A stretch of DNA of 64,000 nt from JALORV01 sp963775635 (GCA_963775635.1 CAVZJO010000010.1:192875-256874), one strand, 5' to 3'; counted from the stretch's first letter, positions 1 to 8,812 are shown. The notes: generated from the sequence alone by a model not told the origin. Numbers and translations are program-made.

Positions 1-37
1 CGGCATCGCAGCCATTCGCGACGAACTGGAGTTCTGA
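1..37 (+). CDS. C-terminal end of an unidentified protein (partial)
   Basis: An open frame enters from the left edge and reads GIAAIRDELEF before TGA at 35-37. Only eleven residues are visible, too few to name a family. It lies 48 bases upstream of the transporter gene on the same strand and could be co-transcribed with it. It may simply be a chance open frame. Confidence 0.35.
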   Translation, partial: GIAAIRDELEF

Positions 38-85
38 CCGCCGAACAGCGGTAACAGCAGTGAGCCCGCGTAGCATCGCGGGCCA

Positions 86-1009
86 GTGAACCGCCCTCCC
101 TCCGCTTCCACCGTCGCCCTGCTCATTGCCCCGCCACTGTTTTGGGCGGGCAACGCGGTCGTCGCCCGTGCGCTAGTCGGCGAGTTTCCGCCGCTGGCGC
201 TGTCTTTCGCGCGCTGGGCGGTCGCGCTGCTGCTGATCCTGCCGTTCGCCTGGCGCGGACTACGCGATGGATGGCCCGCATTGCGCGGGCAATGGACGGT
301 GATCGCCGCGATCAGTGCCCTCGGCGTCGGCTGCTACAACTCGCTGCAGTATCTGGCGCTGCAAACCTCGACGGCCGTCAATGCGACGCTGATCGGCGCG
401 TCGGCACCCGTTGTCAATCTGCTGATCGGCGCCGCCTTCTTCGCGTCGCCAGTCGTGCGCGGGCAATGGATCGGCGCCGCGCTGTCAATGTGCGGCGTGC
501 TGATCGTGATGGCGCGTGGCGACCTTGACAATCTGGCACGCCTGCAGCTCGACCGCGGGGACCTGATCATGCTGGTGGCCACAGTCAGCTGGAGCGTCTA
601 CACGTGGCTGCTGCGCACTCGCCGGCCGGCACTGGCGGCGACGCCGTTTCTGGCACTGCAAGTTGGCCTCGGCGCGCTGATGATCCTTCCCTTCGCGGTG
701 ATCGAGTACCTATGGACCGGAGCGACCGCGTCCATCACGGGCTCGAACGTTGCAGCACTCGCCTATGTGACGATCTTTCCGTCGCTGATCGCCTACTTCT
801 GCTGGGATCGCGGCGTCGCGCGCGCCGGAGCAGTCTTGCCGATGTACTTCGTCAATCTGACTCCGGTGTTCGCCGGCCTACTGTCCTATGCCGTCCTCGG
901 CGAGGATATCGGCCTGCATCACCTGCTCGGCGGCGCCCTGATCATCGCGGGCATCCATCTTGCCAGCCGGCTGGCGGCACCCCCTGTGTCGCGCGCGGCC
1001 TCCGGCTGA
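86..1009 (+). CDS. EamA/DMT-family transporter
   Basis: This 307-residue hydrophobic protein has about ten predicted membrane helices arranged as two EamA repeats, the usual drug/metabolite transporter plan. The first repeat carries the typical PPLFWAGNAVVARAL stretch after the N-terminus, and the second ends in LLGGALIIAGIHLASR. Such proteins export amino acids, metabolites or drugs across the inner membrane; the substrate cannot be read from sequence. The start is GTG. The frame is intact and family-length. It stops 67 bases before pepN on the same strand, so the two may share a transcript. Confidence 0.85.
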   Translation: MNRPPSASTVALLIAPPLFWAGNAVVARALVGEFPPLALSFARWAVALLLILPFAWRGLRDGWPALRGQWTVIAAISALGVGCYNSLQYLALQTSTAVNATLIGASAPVVNLLIGAAFFASPVVRGQWIGAALSMCGVLIVMARGDLDNLARLQLDRGDLIMLVATVSWSVYTWLLRTRRPALAATPFLALQVGLGALMILPFAVIEYLWTGATASITGSNVAALAYVTIFPSLIAYFCWDRGVARAGAVLPMYFVNLTPVFAGLLSYAVLGEDIGLHHLLGGALIIAGIHLASRLAAPPVSRAASG

Positions 1010-1076
1010 ACGCTGGATACAATCCGCGGCTTACGCCTTCGTCCTTTCACGTTACCGCGACCGCGGACCGATCCGC

Positions 1077-3752
1077 ATGCCAATGCGCAACGACCAGCCG
1101 GTCACATTCCGGCGCGGCGATTATCAGCCGTCGGAATACCGCATCGACCGGGTCCAACTGGAGTTCGATCTAGACGCGGAGCGGACGCTGGTGACTTCTA
1201 CGTTCGATGTGCGGCGGGAACCCGCAGGCGAAACACGCCAGTCATTAAGGCTCGACGGCGAAGACCTGGAGCTGGTTTCGGTCGCACTCGACGGACACAC
1301 GCTCGATTCTGCCGCGTACGAGCAGCGCGACGGTGGGCTGACGATCCACCGCCCGCCCGATGCCTTCACGCTGCGTGTCGCCAATTACATCCGCCCGGGC
1401 GCCAACACCGAGCTGATGGGGCTGTTCGTCTCCAACGGCAGTTTCTTCACCCAGTGCGAGGCCGAGGGCTTCCGCCGCATCACCTACTTCCTCGACCGAC
1501 CCGACGTCATGGCGCGTTATCGCGTAACGCTGCGGGCCGGCAGGTCCACCTACCCGGTGCTGCTCGCCAACGGCAATTTGGTCGAACAGCGCGACCTTGA
1601 GGACGGGCGTCATATGGCCGTGTGGGACGACCCGTATCCCAAGCCGAGCTACCTGTTTGCGCTGGTCGCCGGGCGCTTCGTCGCCGCCCAGTCCACCTGG
1701 CGCAGGTCAAACGGCCGCGAAGCGCTGCTGCAGGTGTGGGTGGCTGAGGGCGACCTCGACAAGGCGGGCCATGCAATGGCGAGCTTGCGGCACGCGATCG
1801 AGTGGGACGAGCGGCGTTTTGGACTGGAACTCGATCTCGACCGCTTCATGATCGTCGCCTCGAACGACTTCAACCTGGGAGCGATGGAGAACAAGGGACT
1901 CAACATCTTCAACGCCAAGTACGTGCTGGCGAATTCCGATGTCGCCACCGATGTCGATCACGCAAGCATTGAATCAATCGTCGGGCACGAGTATTTCCAC
2001 AACTGGACCGGCAATCGCGTGACGTGCCGCGACTGGTTCCAGCTTTCGCTGAAGGAAGGGCTGACGGTCTTCCGCGACCAGGAGTTCTCCGCCGACATGC
2101 AGGCAGAGGCGTCAAGCCGCGCAGTCAAGCGGATCGAAGACGTGCGGTCATTGCGCGCCTTGCAGTTTCCCGAGGATGCGGGGCCGATGGCGCATCCGGT
2201 GCGGCCGGACAGCTACCAGGAGATCAGCAACTTTTACACCGCCACGGTCTATGAGAAGGGCGCAGAGGTCGTGCGCATGATGCAGACGCTGGTGGGCGTC
2301 GCGGGTTTCCGTCGTGGTATGGATCTGTATTTCAAGCGACACGACGGGCAGGCGGTCACGTGCGACGACTTTGTCTCCGCGATCGCTGACGCCAACGGGC
2401 GGGATTTCAGCCAGTTCCGGCGCTGGTACTCGCAGGCGGGAACACCGCGCGTCCGCGCCGCAGGCACTTACGACCCGATCCGGCGCACCTACGAGCTGAC
2501 GCTGACTCAGCACATTCCGGCCACCGCGGGTCAGCCGGTGAAAGAGTCCTTCCATATCCCGTTCGCCGTCGGCCTGATCGACAGCGCTGGGCGCGACCTG
2601 CCGTTGCGGCTCGAAGGCGAGGCGTTCGCCGCGCAGACAACGCGCGTGCTCGAGCTGACCCAGCCGACCCAGAGCTTTCGCTTCGTCGATGTCCGCGAGC
2701 GACCGGTGCCATCACTGCTGCGCAATTTCTCTGCACCGGTGATCGTCGAGCATCCGCACGACGAGCGCGAACTGGCTTTCCTGGCCTGCCATGATCCAGA
2801 TCCGTTCAATCGCTGGGAGGCCGGCCAGTGCCTGGCGATGACGCGGTTGATGCGGCTGTCCGACGATGCCGAGGCGGGCCGCCCGCTCGTGCTGGATGAC
2901 GAATTCGTTAAGGTAATGGCAGCGCTGCTGGCCGACGACACGCTGGCCCCAGCATTCCGTGAACAGGTACTGACGCTGCCGGCGGAGGGCTTCATCGGCG
3001 AGCAGCGCGCGGTGGTCGATCCCGAGGCGATACGGGCTGCGCGTCGCCATGTGCAGAGCGAGCTCGGCCGCCGCCTTGCAGCAGCCTGGAAGGCTATCTA
3101 CGACAGTCACGACACGCCGGGCGAGTATTCACCGGCCGCGGAACCCGCCGGCCGCAGGGCGTTGCGCAACCTCGCACTCGCGTACCTGGTGGAGGGCCGC
3201 GTGGCGGGCGCCATTGAGCTTGCGCACCGTCAGCTGGCGTCCTCCACCAACATGACCGATCGCCAGGCGGCGCTGGCGATGATCATCAACAGTGGTTCGG
3301 CGACCAAGGCCGACGTGATGGTGCATCTGGCACGCGCTTGGCAGCACGAGCCGCTGCTGATGAACAAGTGGTACCAGCTGCAGGCCACCGCGATGACGCA
3401 GCCCGGCGAACCGCCGGTCGTCGACCGCGTGCGCCGGCTGCTGCATCACCCGGGCTTTTCGCTCGCGAATCCGAACAACGTGTTCGCGCTGATCCGTTCG
3501 TTCTGCACGAACAACGAGGCAGAGTTCCACCGTCGCGGCGCGGCCGGGTACGACTTCTGGGCCGAGCAGGTGCTGACGCTCGACCGCATCAACCCGACGA
3601 TCGCGGCGCGCATCGCCCGTGCGCTGGATCGCTGGCGCAAGTACACGCCCGACCGGCAGCAAGGGATGCGCCGCGCGTTGGCGCAGGTCGCTTCCGCGCG
3701 CATGCTGTCACGCGACGTCCGTGAAATCGTCAGCAAGTCGCAGGAGCAATGA
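1077..3752 (+). CDS. pepN: aminopeptidase N (M1 family)
   Basis: A zinc metallo-aminopeptidase of 891 residues, close to the usual length of about 870-890, that removes N-terminal residues from peptides in the cytoplasm. The substrate-binding GAMEN motif is near residue 268. The zinc site HEYFHNWTGNR starts at residue 304, with the downstream third ligand in LKEGLTVFRDQEFS. The N-terminal beta-domain and long helical C-terminal domain are both present. The frame is open further upstream to 960, but the ATG at 1077 (MPMRNDQPVTFRRGDY) fits the known N-terminus and avoids overlap with the transporter. Its stop overlaps the ATG of the fbp remnant. Confidence 0.95.
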   Translation: MPMRNDQPVTFRRGDYQPSEYRIDRVQLEFDLDAERTLVTSTFDVRREPAGETRQSLRLDGEDLELVSVALDGHTLDSAAYEQRDGGLTIHRPPDAFTLRVANYIRPGANTELMGLFVSNGSFFTQCEAEGFRRITYFLDRPDVMARYRVTLRAGRSTYPVLLANGNLVEQRDLEDGRHMAVWDDPYPKPSYLFALVAGRFVAAQSTWRRSNGREALLQVWVAEGDLDKAGHAMASLRHAIEWDERRFGLELDLDRFMIVASNDFNLGAMENKGLNIFNAKYVLANSDVATDVDHASIESIVGHEYFHNWTGNRVTCRDWFQLSLKEGLTVFRDQEFSADMQAEASSRAVKRIEDVRSLRALQFPEDAGPMAHPVRPDSYQEISNFYTATVYEKGAEVVRMMQTLVGVAGFRRGMDLYFKRHDGQAVTCDDFVSAIADANGRDFSQFRRWYSQAGTPRVRAAGTYDPIRRTYELTLTQHIPATAGQPVKESFHIPFAVGLIDSAGRDLPLRLEGEAFAAQTTRVLELTQPTQSFRFVDVRERPVPSLLRNFSAPVIVEHPHDERELAFLACHDPDPFNRWEAGQCLAMTRLMRLSDDAEAGRPLVLDDEFVKVMAALLADDTLAPAFREQVLTLPAEGFIGEQRAVVDPEAIRAARRHVQSELGRRLAAAWKAIYDSHDTPGEYSPAAEPAGRRALRNLALAYLVEGRVAGAIELAHRQLASSTNMTDRQAALAMIINSGSATKADVMVHLARAWQHEPLLMNKWYQLQATAMTQPGEPPVVDRVRRLLHHPGFSLANPNNVFALIRSFCTNNEAEFHRRGAAGYDFWAEQVLTLDRINPTIAARIARALDRWRKYTPDRQQGMRRALAQVASARMLSRDVREIVSKSQEQ

Positions 3753-3889
3753 TGGCCAGGCTTTCACTCACGCATTACCTGATCCGCCGCGAACGCGAGC
3801 ACGGGCTCGACTGGAGCTTCGCCCGCTGCTCCGAGAGCGTCGTACGTGCCGGGTTACAGCGCGAACTCGGGCAGCTTCTTGGTCGCTAA
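3752..3889 (+). pseudogene. fbp: truncated fructose-1,6-bisphosphatase start (remnant)
   Basis: The ATG overlaps the pepN stop (ATGA). The first codons read MARLSLTHYLIRREREHG, which resembles the N-terminus of betaproteobacterial class 1 FBPase (typically SLTRYLVEEQR). The likeness stops after about 17 residues and the frame closes after 45. Its tail overlaps the 3' end of the oppositely oriented phosphofructokinase gene by 36 bases. From memory, pepN followed by fbp is the common Burkholderiales order, so this is probably the stub left when the rest of fbp was deleted. The match is short, so chance resemblance remains possible. Confidence 0.5.
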
Positions 3890-5110
3890 CGAGTTCTTCA
3901 AGGTCACGTAGACAGGCAAGCCGGCTGCGTACCGAGGATAGTCCTCGCCCTGGATCAGCGGCATCAGGTAGCGCTTGCACTTTTCGGTGATGCCGTAGCC
4001 GTCCTCGGTGATGAAATCCCGTGGCAGGAACTTCTCGACATTGGCGACGTCCTTCAGGTCGGCGACACCGATCCTGTACTTGTAGGGCGCATCGGAGATC
4101 CGTTCCACCGTCGGCATCACCGAGTTGTGACCCTTGAGCGCCAGCTCAACCGCCTTCTTGCCGATCTCGTACGCCTGCCTGACATCGGTCCGCGATGCGA
4201 TGTGACGGGCGGCGCGCTGCAGGTAATCGGCCACGGCCCAGTGAAACTTGTAACCGTGGGCTTCCTTGATCATGCTGGCGACCACCGGCGCAGCGCCGCC
4301 CAGTTGAGCGTGACCGAAAGCGTCGCGTGTTCCCTGCTCGGCGATGAACTTGCCGTCGGGGTAATGGCACCCTTCCGACACCACGACCGTGCAGTAGCCG
4401 AAGTCTTCGACCTTCCGCTTTACGGCGGCCAAGAATCGATCCGGATCGAACTCGATTTCCGGAAACAGGATGATCACGGGGATCCCCTGCTCGGCCACCA
4501 GTCCGGCCGCCGAAGCGATCCATCCGGCGTGGCGGCCCATGACTTCCAGTACGAATGCCCGGGTCGAGGTCTTGGCCATCGAGCGCACGTCGTAGCTCGC
4601 CTCCAGGGTGGATACGGCGACGTACTTGGCGACAGAACCGAAGCCGGGGCAGCAGTCGGTGATCGGCAGGTCGTTGTCGACCGTCTTGGGGACGTGGATG
4701 GCCTGCAGCGGATAACCCAATTTCTCGGACAACTGGCTCACCTTGTAGCAGGTGTCGGCCGAGTCACCGCCTCCGTTGTAGAAGAAGTAGGCGATGTCGT
4801 GCGACTTGAACACGTCAATAAGACGCTCGTACTCGCGCTTGTTCGCTTCCAGCGATTTCAGCTTGAAGCGGCAGGATCCGAAGGCCCCGGACGGGGTCGA
4901 ACGCAGGGCGGCAATGGCCGCGACCGATTCCTTGCTGGTGTCAATCAGTTCTTCGGTCAGAGCTCCGATGATGCCGTTGCGCCCCGCGTACACCTTGCCG
5001 ATCACGTCGCGATGCTTGCGTGCGGTTTCGATGACGCCGCAGGCCGAAGCGTTGATGACGGCAGTCACACCTCCTGACTGGGCGTAGAGCGCGTTTCTCT
5101 TCTTGGCCAT
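3854..5110 (-). CDS. pfp: pyrophosphate-dependent 6-phosphofructokinase
   Basis: A 418-residue phosphofructokinase that interconverts fructose 6-phosphate and fructose 1,6-bisphosphate. The phosphoryl-donor loop reads NGGGDSADT at residues 112-120 rather than the GGDGS of ATP enzymes. The sugar-phosphate motifs PKTVDND (141-147) and MGRHAGW (191-197) are intact. The overall sequence resembles the PPi-dependent enzymes of methylotrophs and betaproteobacteria. PPi enzymes work reversibly, so this one could serve both glycolysis and gluconeogenesis, relevant because the neighbouring fbp appears lost. PPi use is inferred from family resemblance. The gene is convergent with pepN and stands alone. 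Confidence 0.88.
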   Translation of the reverse strand: MAKKRNALYAQSGGVTAVINASACGVIETARKHRDVIGKVYAGRNGIIGALTEELIDTSKESVAAIAALRSTPSGAFGSCRFKLKSLEANKREYERLIDVFKSHDIAYFFYNGGGDSADTCYKVSQLSEKLGYPLQAIHVPKTVDNDLPITDCCPGFGSVAKYVAVSTLEASYDVRSMAKTSTRAFVLEVMGRHAGWIASAAGLVAEQGIPVIILFPEIEFDPDRFLAAVKRKVEDFGYCTVVVSEGCHYPDGKFIAEQGTRDAFGHAQLGGAAPVVASMIKEAHGYKFHWAVADYLQRAARHIASRTDVRQAYEIGKKAVELALKGHNSVMPTVERISDAPYKYRIGVADLKDVANVEKFLPRDFITEDGYGITEKCKRYLMPLIQGEDYPRYAAGLPVYVTLKNSLATKKLPEFAL

Positions 5111-5316
5111 GTCCGATTCCTTGAACGAGATCAGGGTGGCGGCGACTCGTCTGTTCCGGGCGCGTCAAATTCTTCCACATTCCGGCACCTGCTCACCTCA
5201 GCGGCGCGGCGCATCACGCAAATGTGAGCAAGTTCGCTGCCGAGAAAGGGGGCAGCGGCCCCACAAAGCCGCTGGATCGGGGTCGCTACTCAGTAGCACG
5301 CTCGAACCGAATGCGA

Positions 5317-5808
5317 CGTCGATCGTGCCGGGGGTACGCCGAACTCGACCTGCAGTTCCGGGATCCGACGGACGCACCCCTCGATGAGTTCGAAGCGATC
5401 GTTGCACGCTTGGTGTCGGAAATGAACGCGCGCGGCGGTGTCACCATCGAAGCCGTCGCCGCGCGTGCCCCAATTCCGCCCTCGAGCATGGACGCCCGGC
5501 TACAGGCACATCTCGAGCAGGCGGCGCAATGCCATGCGCCGGGTCTCTGGCAGCGCATGCCGAGCGGGGCGTTTCACGATGCCGGGATCGTTTCGGCCTG
5601 CATCCCATCGGCCATGCTGTTCATCCCGTCGATCGGCGGAATCAGCCATGATTTCGCAGAAGACAGCCACGATGCGGACATCGTCCTCGGTTGCCAGGTG
5701 CTGGCAGACGCCGTGGCGTCCATCCTCGTCGAGGCGAACGACGCGCCGACGCGGCATGACCAGCACGGCAGCCTGACGCCACCGCCTGTCCGCGCGCATC
5801 GCAGCTAG
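5317..5808 (+). pseudogene. C-terminal remnant of an M20-type allantoate/N-carbamoyl amidohydrolase
   Basis: The frame (open from a GTG at 5224) encodes the last ~160 residues of a Zn-dependent amidohydrolase of the AllC/N-carbamoyl-L-amino-acid hydrolase group. The dimerisation-domain segment AELDLQFRDPTDAPLDEFE is followed by the catalytic-domain signature QRMPSGAFHDAG and FIPSIGGISHDFAED. The normal protein is about 410 residues. The N-terminal metal-binding half is absent, and the stretch back to the phosphofructokinase start shows no continuation. The usual GHDA is FHDA here. It is best read as a 3' gene fragment. Confidence 0.7.
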
Positions 5809-5931
5809 AGCAGCGCAATCCGTCGCTCGTCGCATCTCCGTAGCCAGCGCGGCGCTGCGGGGCGACAGTGTGGGTCGCACGTCATTCGATTCGGCGCGGC
5901 TCGCCAGGCGGAGGCCGAAGAGGAGTGGAGC

Positions 5932-7584
5932 ATGTCCAAGACCTTGCGCTCACTGTTTCTCGTCATCATCGCGAGCCTCCTGGCCATTGGGATCGGGCAG
6001 CCCGCTGCGGCCGCCGAGGGCGGAAAGGGCAATCTCGTCACCGTTCAGTGGCTCAAGAAGGAGCTCGGCAACGACCGAGTGCTCGTACTCGACGCGTCAC
6101 CGGCGCAGATGTACGCGGAAAAGCACATCCCCGGTGCAGTCAACGTGGACTTCTACTCCTACGGTGCCCAGGAAGCTCCGCTGACCGACATGGAACGACG
6201 CCTGCAGTCGTGGGGAGTCAGCGCCGGCAAGAGGATCGTCGTCTACGACCAGGGCGGCTCCATCCTGGCGACCCGTGTCTTCTTCGACCTCTACTACTAC
6301 GGGTTTGCGGCCGATGATCTGCTCGTCCTCGACGGCGGACTCGCGAAGTGGCAGGAAGCAGGGGGGCCGGTCACCGCGGAACCCACCCCCGCGCCTCAAC
6401 AGGGATCCTTCCGCATCAGCAAGGTCCAGGAAGGCGTGCGGGTCAGGCTGCCGGAATTCCTCGTTGCGTCCGGTGACCCGGCGAAGCATGTCCTGGTGGA
6501 GGCGCTCGAGCCCAGCTACCACTTCGGAGAGACCAAGTTCTTCGATCGGGCCGGCCACGTACCGAACGGGATCATGCTGCCCAGCGGGGACTTCTTCAAC
6601 GCGGACAAGACTTTCAAGTCGGCCGACGAGATCCGGCAGATGATGACTTACCTCGGGGTCAAGCCGGGACTGCAGGTCCATGCCTATTGCGGCGGCGGAG
6701 TGGCTGCCAGCGTGCCGTTCTTTGCGCTGAAGTTCATCCTGAACTACCCCGACGTCAAGCTGTACAAAGAATCGCAAATGGAATGGCTACGCGACGATAG
6801 AGAGCTGCCGTTCTGGACCTACGATGCGCCGTTTCTTAAAAGGGACACGACGTGGCTGCAGGGATGGGGCAACAGGATGATGAGGGCCTACGGCGTCTCT
6901 CGTCTCAGCGTCGTCGACGTGCGGCCCGCCGAGGCATACCGGCAGGGCCACGTGCCCTACGCAGTGAATCTACCTACAGAAGTGTTCAGGAGCCATGTCG
7001 CGCATCCCGCCAAGCTCGCCGAGCTGTTGGGACCGTCGGGCGTCGATCCGACCGACGAGGCGGTGATCGTTTCGGAAGGCGGGCTGAACCCGACCTCGGC
7101 GCTGGCTTTCGTGATGCTGGAAAAGCTGGGGCAGAGAAAAGTCTCGATCATGATGGAGTCGGTCGACGATTGGGGACTCAGTGGTCTCCCGCTGGCCAAG
7201 GAGGCGACAGTCGTCGGACCGCGGAAGACTCCGCAGGACCTCGCGGTTCGGGCGGCTGTCTATCCGGCCAACCTGAGGCAAGGCGTGATGATCAGGACTC
7301 CCGCCGACACTCGGGGTCAGTACCCGAAGGTCTTTATCGCTTCCGGCAAGAACGTTGCTTCCAAGCCTCAGGACGGCAAGGTGATCCACGTGCCGTACAC
7401 CGATCTGCTGAACGCCAACGGAACACCGAAACCGGCGAAGGATCTCTGGACAATCCTTTCGAAGGCCGGGGTTCCGCGGTATGCCGAGATCATCTGCTTC
7501 TCCGATGAACCCGGTGAGGCGGCAGTCAACTACTTCATTCTGAAGCTGATGGGCTACCCCGACGTGAAGGTCTGGGTGGTCTGA
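5932..7584 (+). CDS. exported protein with four rhodanese repeats
   Basis: A 550-residue protein with an AGGAG ribosome site and a Sec signal peptide (SLFLVIIASLLAIGIG, cleavage near AAA-EG at about residue 28), so probably periplasmic. Four rhodanese-like repeats follow, about 125 residues each. Only the second keeps a cysteine in the catalytic loop (AYCGGGVAAS). The others read VYDQGGS, VSEGGLN and FSDEPGE at that place. Rhodaneses transfer sulfane sulfur to thiophilic acceptors; the inactive repeats may be structural. The last 42 codons lie inside a 128-bp repeat that bounds an integrated element, so the present 3' end may be the copy supplied by the element. Confidence 0.85.
   Translation: MSKTLRSLFLVIIASLLAIGIGQPAAAAEGGKGNLVTVQWLKKELGNDRVLVLDASPAQMYAEKHIPGAVNVDFYSYGAQEAPLTDMERRLQSWGVSAGKRIVVYDQGGSILATRVFFDLYYYGFAADDLLVLDGGLAKWQEAGGPVTAEPTPAPQQGSFRISKVQEGVRVRLPEFLVASGDPAKHVLVEALEPSYHFGETKFFDRAGHVPNGIMLPSGDFFNADKTFKSADEIRQMMTYLGVKPGLQVHAYCGGGVAASVPFFALKFILNYPDVKLYKESQMEWLRDDRELPFWTYDAPFLKRDTTWLQGWGNRMMRAYGVSRLSVVDVRPAEAYRQGHVPYAVNLPTEVFRSHVAHPAKLAELLGPSGVDPTDEAVIVSEGGLNPTSALAFVMLEKLGQRKVSIMMESVDDWGLSGLPLAKEATVVGPRKTPQDLAVRAAVYPANLRQGVMIRTPADTRGQYPKVFIASGKNVASKPQDGKVIHVPYTDLLNANGTPKPAKDLWTILSKAGVPRYAEIICFSDEPGEAAVNYFILKLMGYPDVKVWVV
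7455..7582 (+). repeat. left attachment-site repeat (128 bp)
   Basis: It covers the last 42 codons of the rhodanese gene up to the second base position before TGA. It matches 15454-15581 at 126 of 128 positions with no gap. The differences are T/C at 7539 and C/T at 7546, both silent (Ile ATT/ATC, Leu CTG/TTG). This is the left junction of the integrated element. Confidence 0.9.
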
Positions 7585-7613
7585 AGTCCGCCGGTTGGCC
7601 GGTCCCGGGAAAC

Positions 7614-7638
7614 TTCCGCGCGGAAGCCACGCGGAAAT
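7614..7638 (+). repeat. left copy of a subterminal repeat, candidate integrase arm site
   Basis: TTCCGCGCGGAAG followed by CCACGCGGAAAT, 32 bp inside the left attachment repeat. Nearly the same sequence in the same orientation occurs at 15344-15369, 84 bp inside the right repeat, differing by one extra base. Tyrosine recombinases bind arm-type repeats flanking the core; the function is inferred from position. Confidence 0.45.
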
Positions 7639-7689
7639 CCGCGGCGGTGGGGTCGCCCTCATGTCGCGTTCGCCTTCTCGCGGGAGAAG

Positions 7690-7881
7690 TCAATGGCGTG
7701 CTCCCCAGTCGCACCCCCGCTTCGGATCGGCGAGACGGACGCGCCCGCGCTTGCGACCGAGACGGGTCAGCGTCGCCCGGGCGATCAGGATGGCCTCGCC
7801 CGTCGAGACCGCGTGGAACGAGCGGAGGAAACCGCCGTTGGGCGCGGAGACGTGGTAGAGCCGGAGGGTGGGCTGGTTCAT
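7690..7881 (-). CDS. small hypothetical protein of the element
   Basis: It encodes 63 residues beginning MNQPTLRLYHVSAPNGG, basic at the C-terminus. Its ATG overlaps the stop of the upstream gene (ATGA at 7878-7881), which supports this start and translational coupling. The family is not recognised. It is the last gene of a minus-strand run that reaches toward the left attachment site. Confidence 0.55.
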   Translation of the reverse strand: MNQPTLRLYHVSAPNGGFLRSFHAVSTGEAILIARATLTRLGRKRGRVRLADPKRGCDWGARH

Positions 7882-8177
7882 GCCGCGCCCTCCTCGTCGC
7901 TGTGGCGGCGGCACTCGTCGTTCGCCCGATCGAGCGCCTTGCCGATCGCCGCCTCCGTGTCGCGGTCCAGCAGCTCCTCGACGGAGTAGCCGCTGGCGTC
8001 GGCGATCATCGAGGCGATGTCGAAGCAGCGCGCGACGAGCGCCTTGGCCGCTTCGAGTTCGCGGGCGCTCAGGGCCTCCTCCTCGCCGTCGCAGTTGATC
8101 AGGCTCTCCAGCGCGCTCTCGCAGTCGCGCAGATCAGAGTTCGTGTTCTGGAACCGGCAGTAGCTCATGTTGCTCAT
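7878..8177 (-). CDS. conserved small phage/island protein (MSYCRF type)
   Basis: A 99-residue acidic protein beginning MSNMSYCRFQNTNSDLRD. Short proteins starting MSYCRF with a following DLRDC segment recur in phages and genomic islands; no function is known to me. The start is set by a GGAGG seven bases before the ATG at 8177. A longer open frame upstream lacks such a site. The middle is helical and rich in Asp/Glu. It begins five bases after the stop of the preceding gene and overlaps the next by four, so these genes form one transcription unit. Confidence 0.7.
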   Translation of the reverse strand: MSNMSYCRFQNTNSDLRDCESALESLINCDGEEEALSARELEAAKALVARCFDIASMIADASGYSVEELLDRDTEAAIGKALDRANDECRRHSDEEGAA

Positions 8178-8181
8178 CGAG

Positions 8182-8619
8182 CTACCTCCGCGCGTCGAAG
8201 TCGGCGCGCTCGTCGTCCGACGCGAAGCCGTTGACCGGCGGCAGCATTGCGCTGGGCGGAGCGCCGTTGAGCCACGCGACCAGGGCCGCGGGGACGCTGG
8301 CGGCCGGCGCCATCGCCTTGACGGCCGCGACGAAATCGAGTGCGGGTATGCCGCCGGCACGCGCCCGGATCGCCGCGAGTATCAGCGCGGCGTCCATGCT
8401 CGCGTGTCCTGCGAGGTATGCGCGGAGGAGAGCGACGACCTCGACCAGCGACTGTCGCTGCTCTCGGGAAAACGGCGCGTGCGCGCCAGTAGCCGCACTC
8501 GCTCGCCTCGTTCTTGCACTGCTATCAGGTCGGCGTCTGTCCCTCTCTGATTCGTTCGGCGACGTAGGCCGCAGCCGCGGTCGCCACATCGACGCCAGCG
8601 AGTTCCGCCAGCGCGACAA
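8182..8619 (-). CDS. hypothetical protein of the element, start uncertain
   Basis: The open frame codes an Ala-rich, helical protein ending VNGFASDDERADFDARR. From its first ATG (8619) it would overlap the upstream HTH gene by about 95 bases, and the first ~45 residues look like antisense-type Arg/Ser composition. Credible protein begins around SREQRQSLVEVVALLRAYLAG. The only internal ATG (8397) is preceded by AGGAC. No in-frame GTG or TTG was found near the end of the HTH gene, so the true start may be 8397 or non-standard. Function unknown. Confidence 0.45.
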   Translation of the reverse strand: MSRWRNSLASMWRPRLRPTSPNESERDRRRPDSSARTRRASAATGAHAPFSREQRQSLVEVVALLRAYLAGHASMDAALILAAIRARAGGIPALDFVAAVKAMAPAASVPAALVAWLNGAPPSAMLPPVNGFASDDERADFDARR

Positions 8620-8812
8620 CTCGCTTGAGCGGCATCGGGCGCGCGCCGCTCTCCCATTCGTAGAGCCGGGTCGGCAGCACGCCTAGAGCGCGCGCGACGT
8701 CCGACTTGTTCGCGTATCCGCGGTGCTTGATCGCCGCCGTGATCAGTTTCGAAAGCTTGCCGCTCACCGTCTGCTCCGTCTGTGGTGTACCCACAAGCGG
8801 GATTATATCCAT
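8525..8812 (-). CDS. Cro/CI-type helix-turn-helix regulator
   Basis: A small DNA-binding protein. The HTH lies in KSDVARALGVLPTRLYEWES, followed by helical RVVALAELAGVDVATAAAAYVAER, as in phage repressors or YdaS-like proteins. Start choice is open: ATG at 8860, ATG at 8812 (used here), or GTG at 8767, which has a GGAG eight bases upstream. The imperfect dyad TGTGGTGTACCCACA at 8781-8795 would sit just upstream of the 8767 start and could be an autoregulatory operator. Likely controls the minus-strand genes beyond it. Confidence 0.7.
   Translation of the reverse strand: MDIIPLVGTPQTEQTVSGKLSKLITAAIKHRGYANKSDVARALGVLPTRLYEWESGARPMPLKRVVALAELAGVDVATAAAAYVAERIREGQTPT

Noticed and set aside
4127..5077. 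Long plus-strand open frame opposite the phosphofructokinase gene
   Set aside because: A mirror frame caused by high GC at third positions. The minus-strand protein has full family motifs, the plus-strand one has none.
7455..7582. tRNA gene as the integration target
   Set aside because: The repeat is entirely coding sequence of the rhodanese; no cloverleaf could be drawn.
7690..8177. Toxin-antitoxin pair for the two small overlapping genes at the left end of the element
   Set aside because: Sizes and overlap fit, but neither sequence resembles a known toxin or antitoxin, and MSYCRF proteins are known as phage-type hypotheticals.
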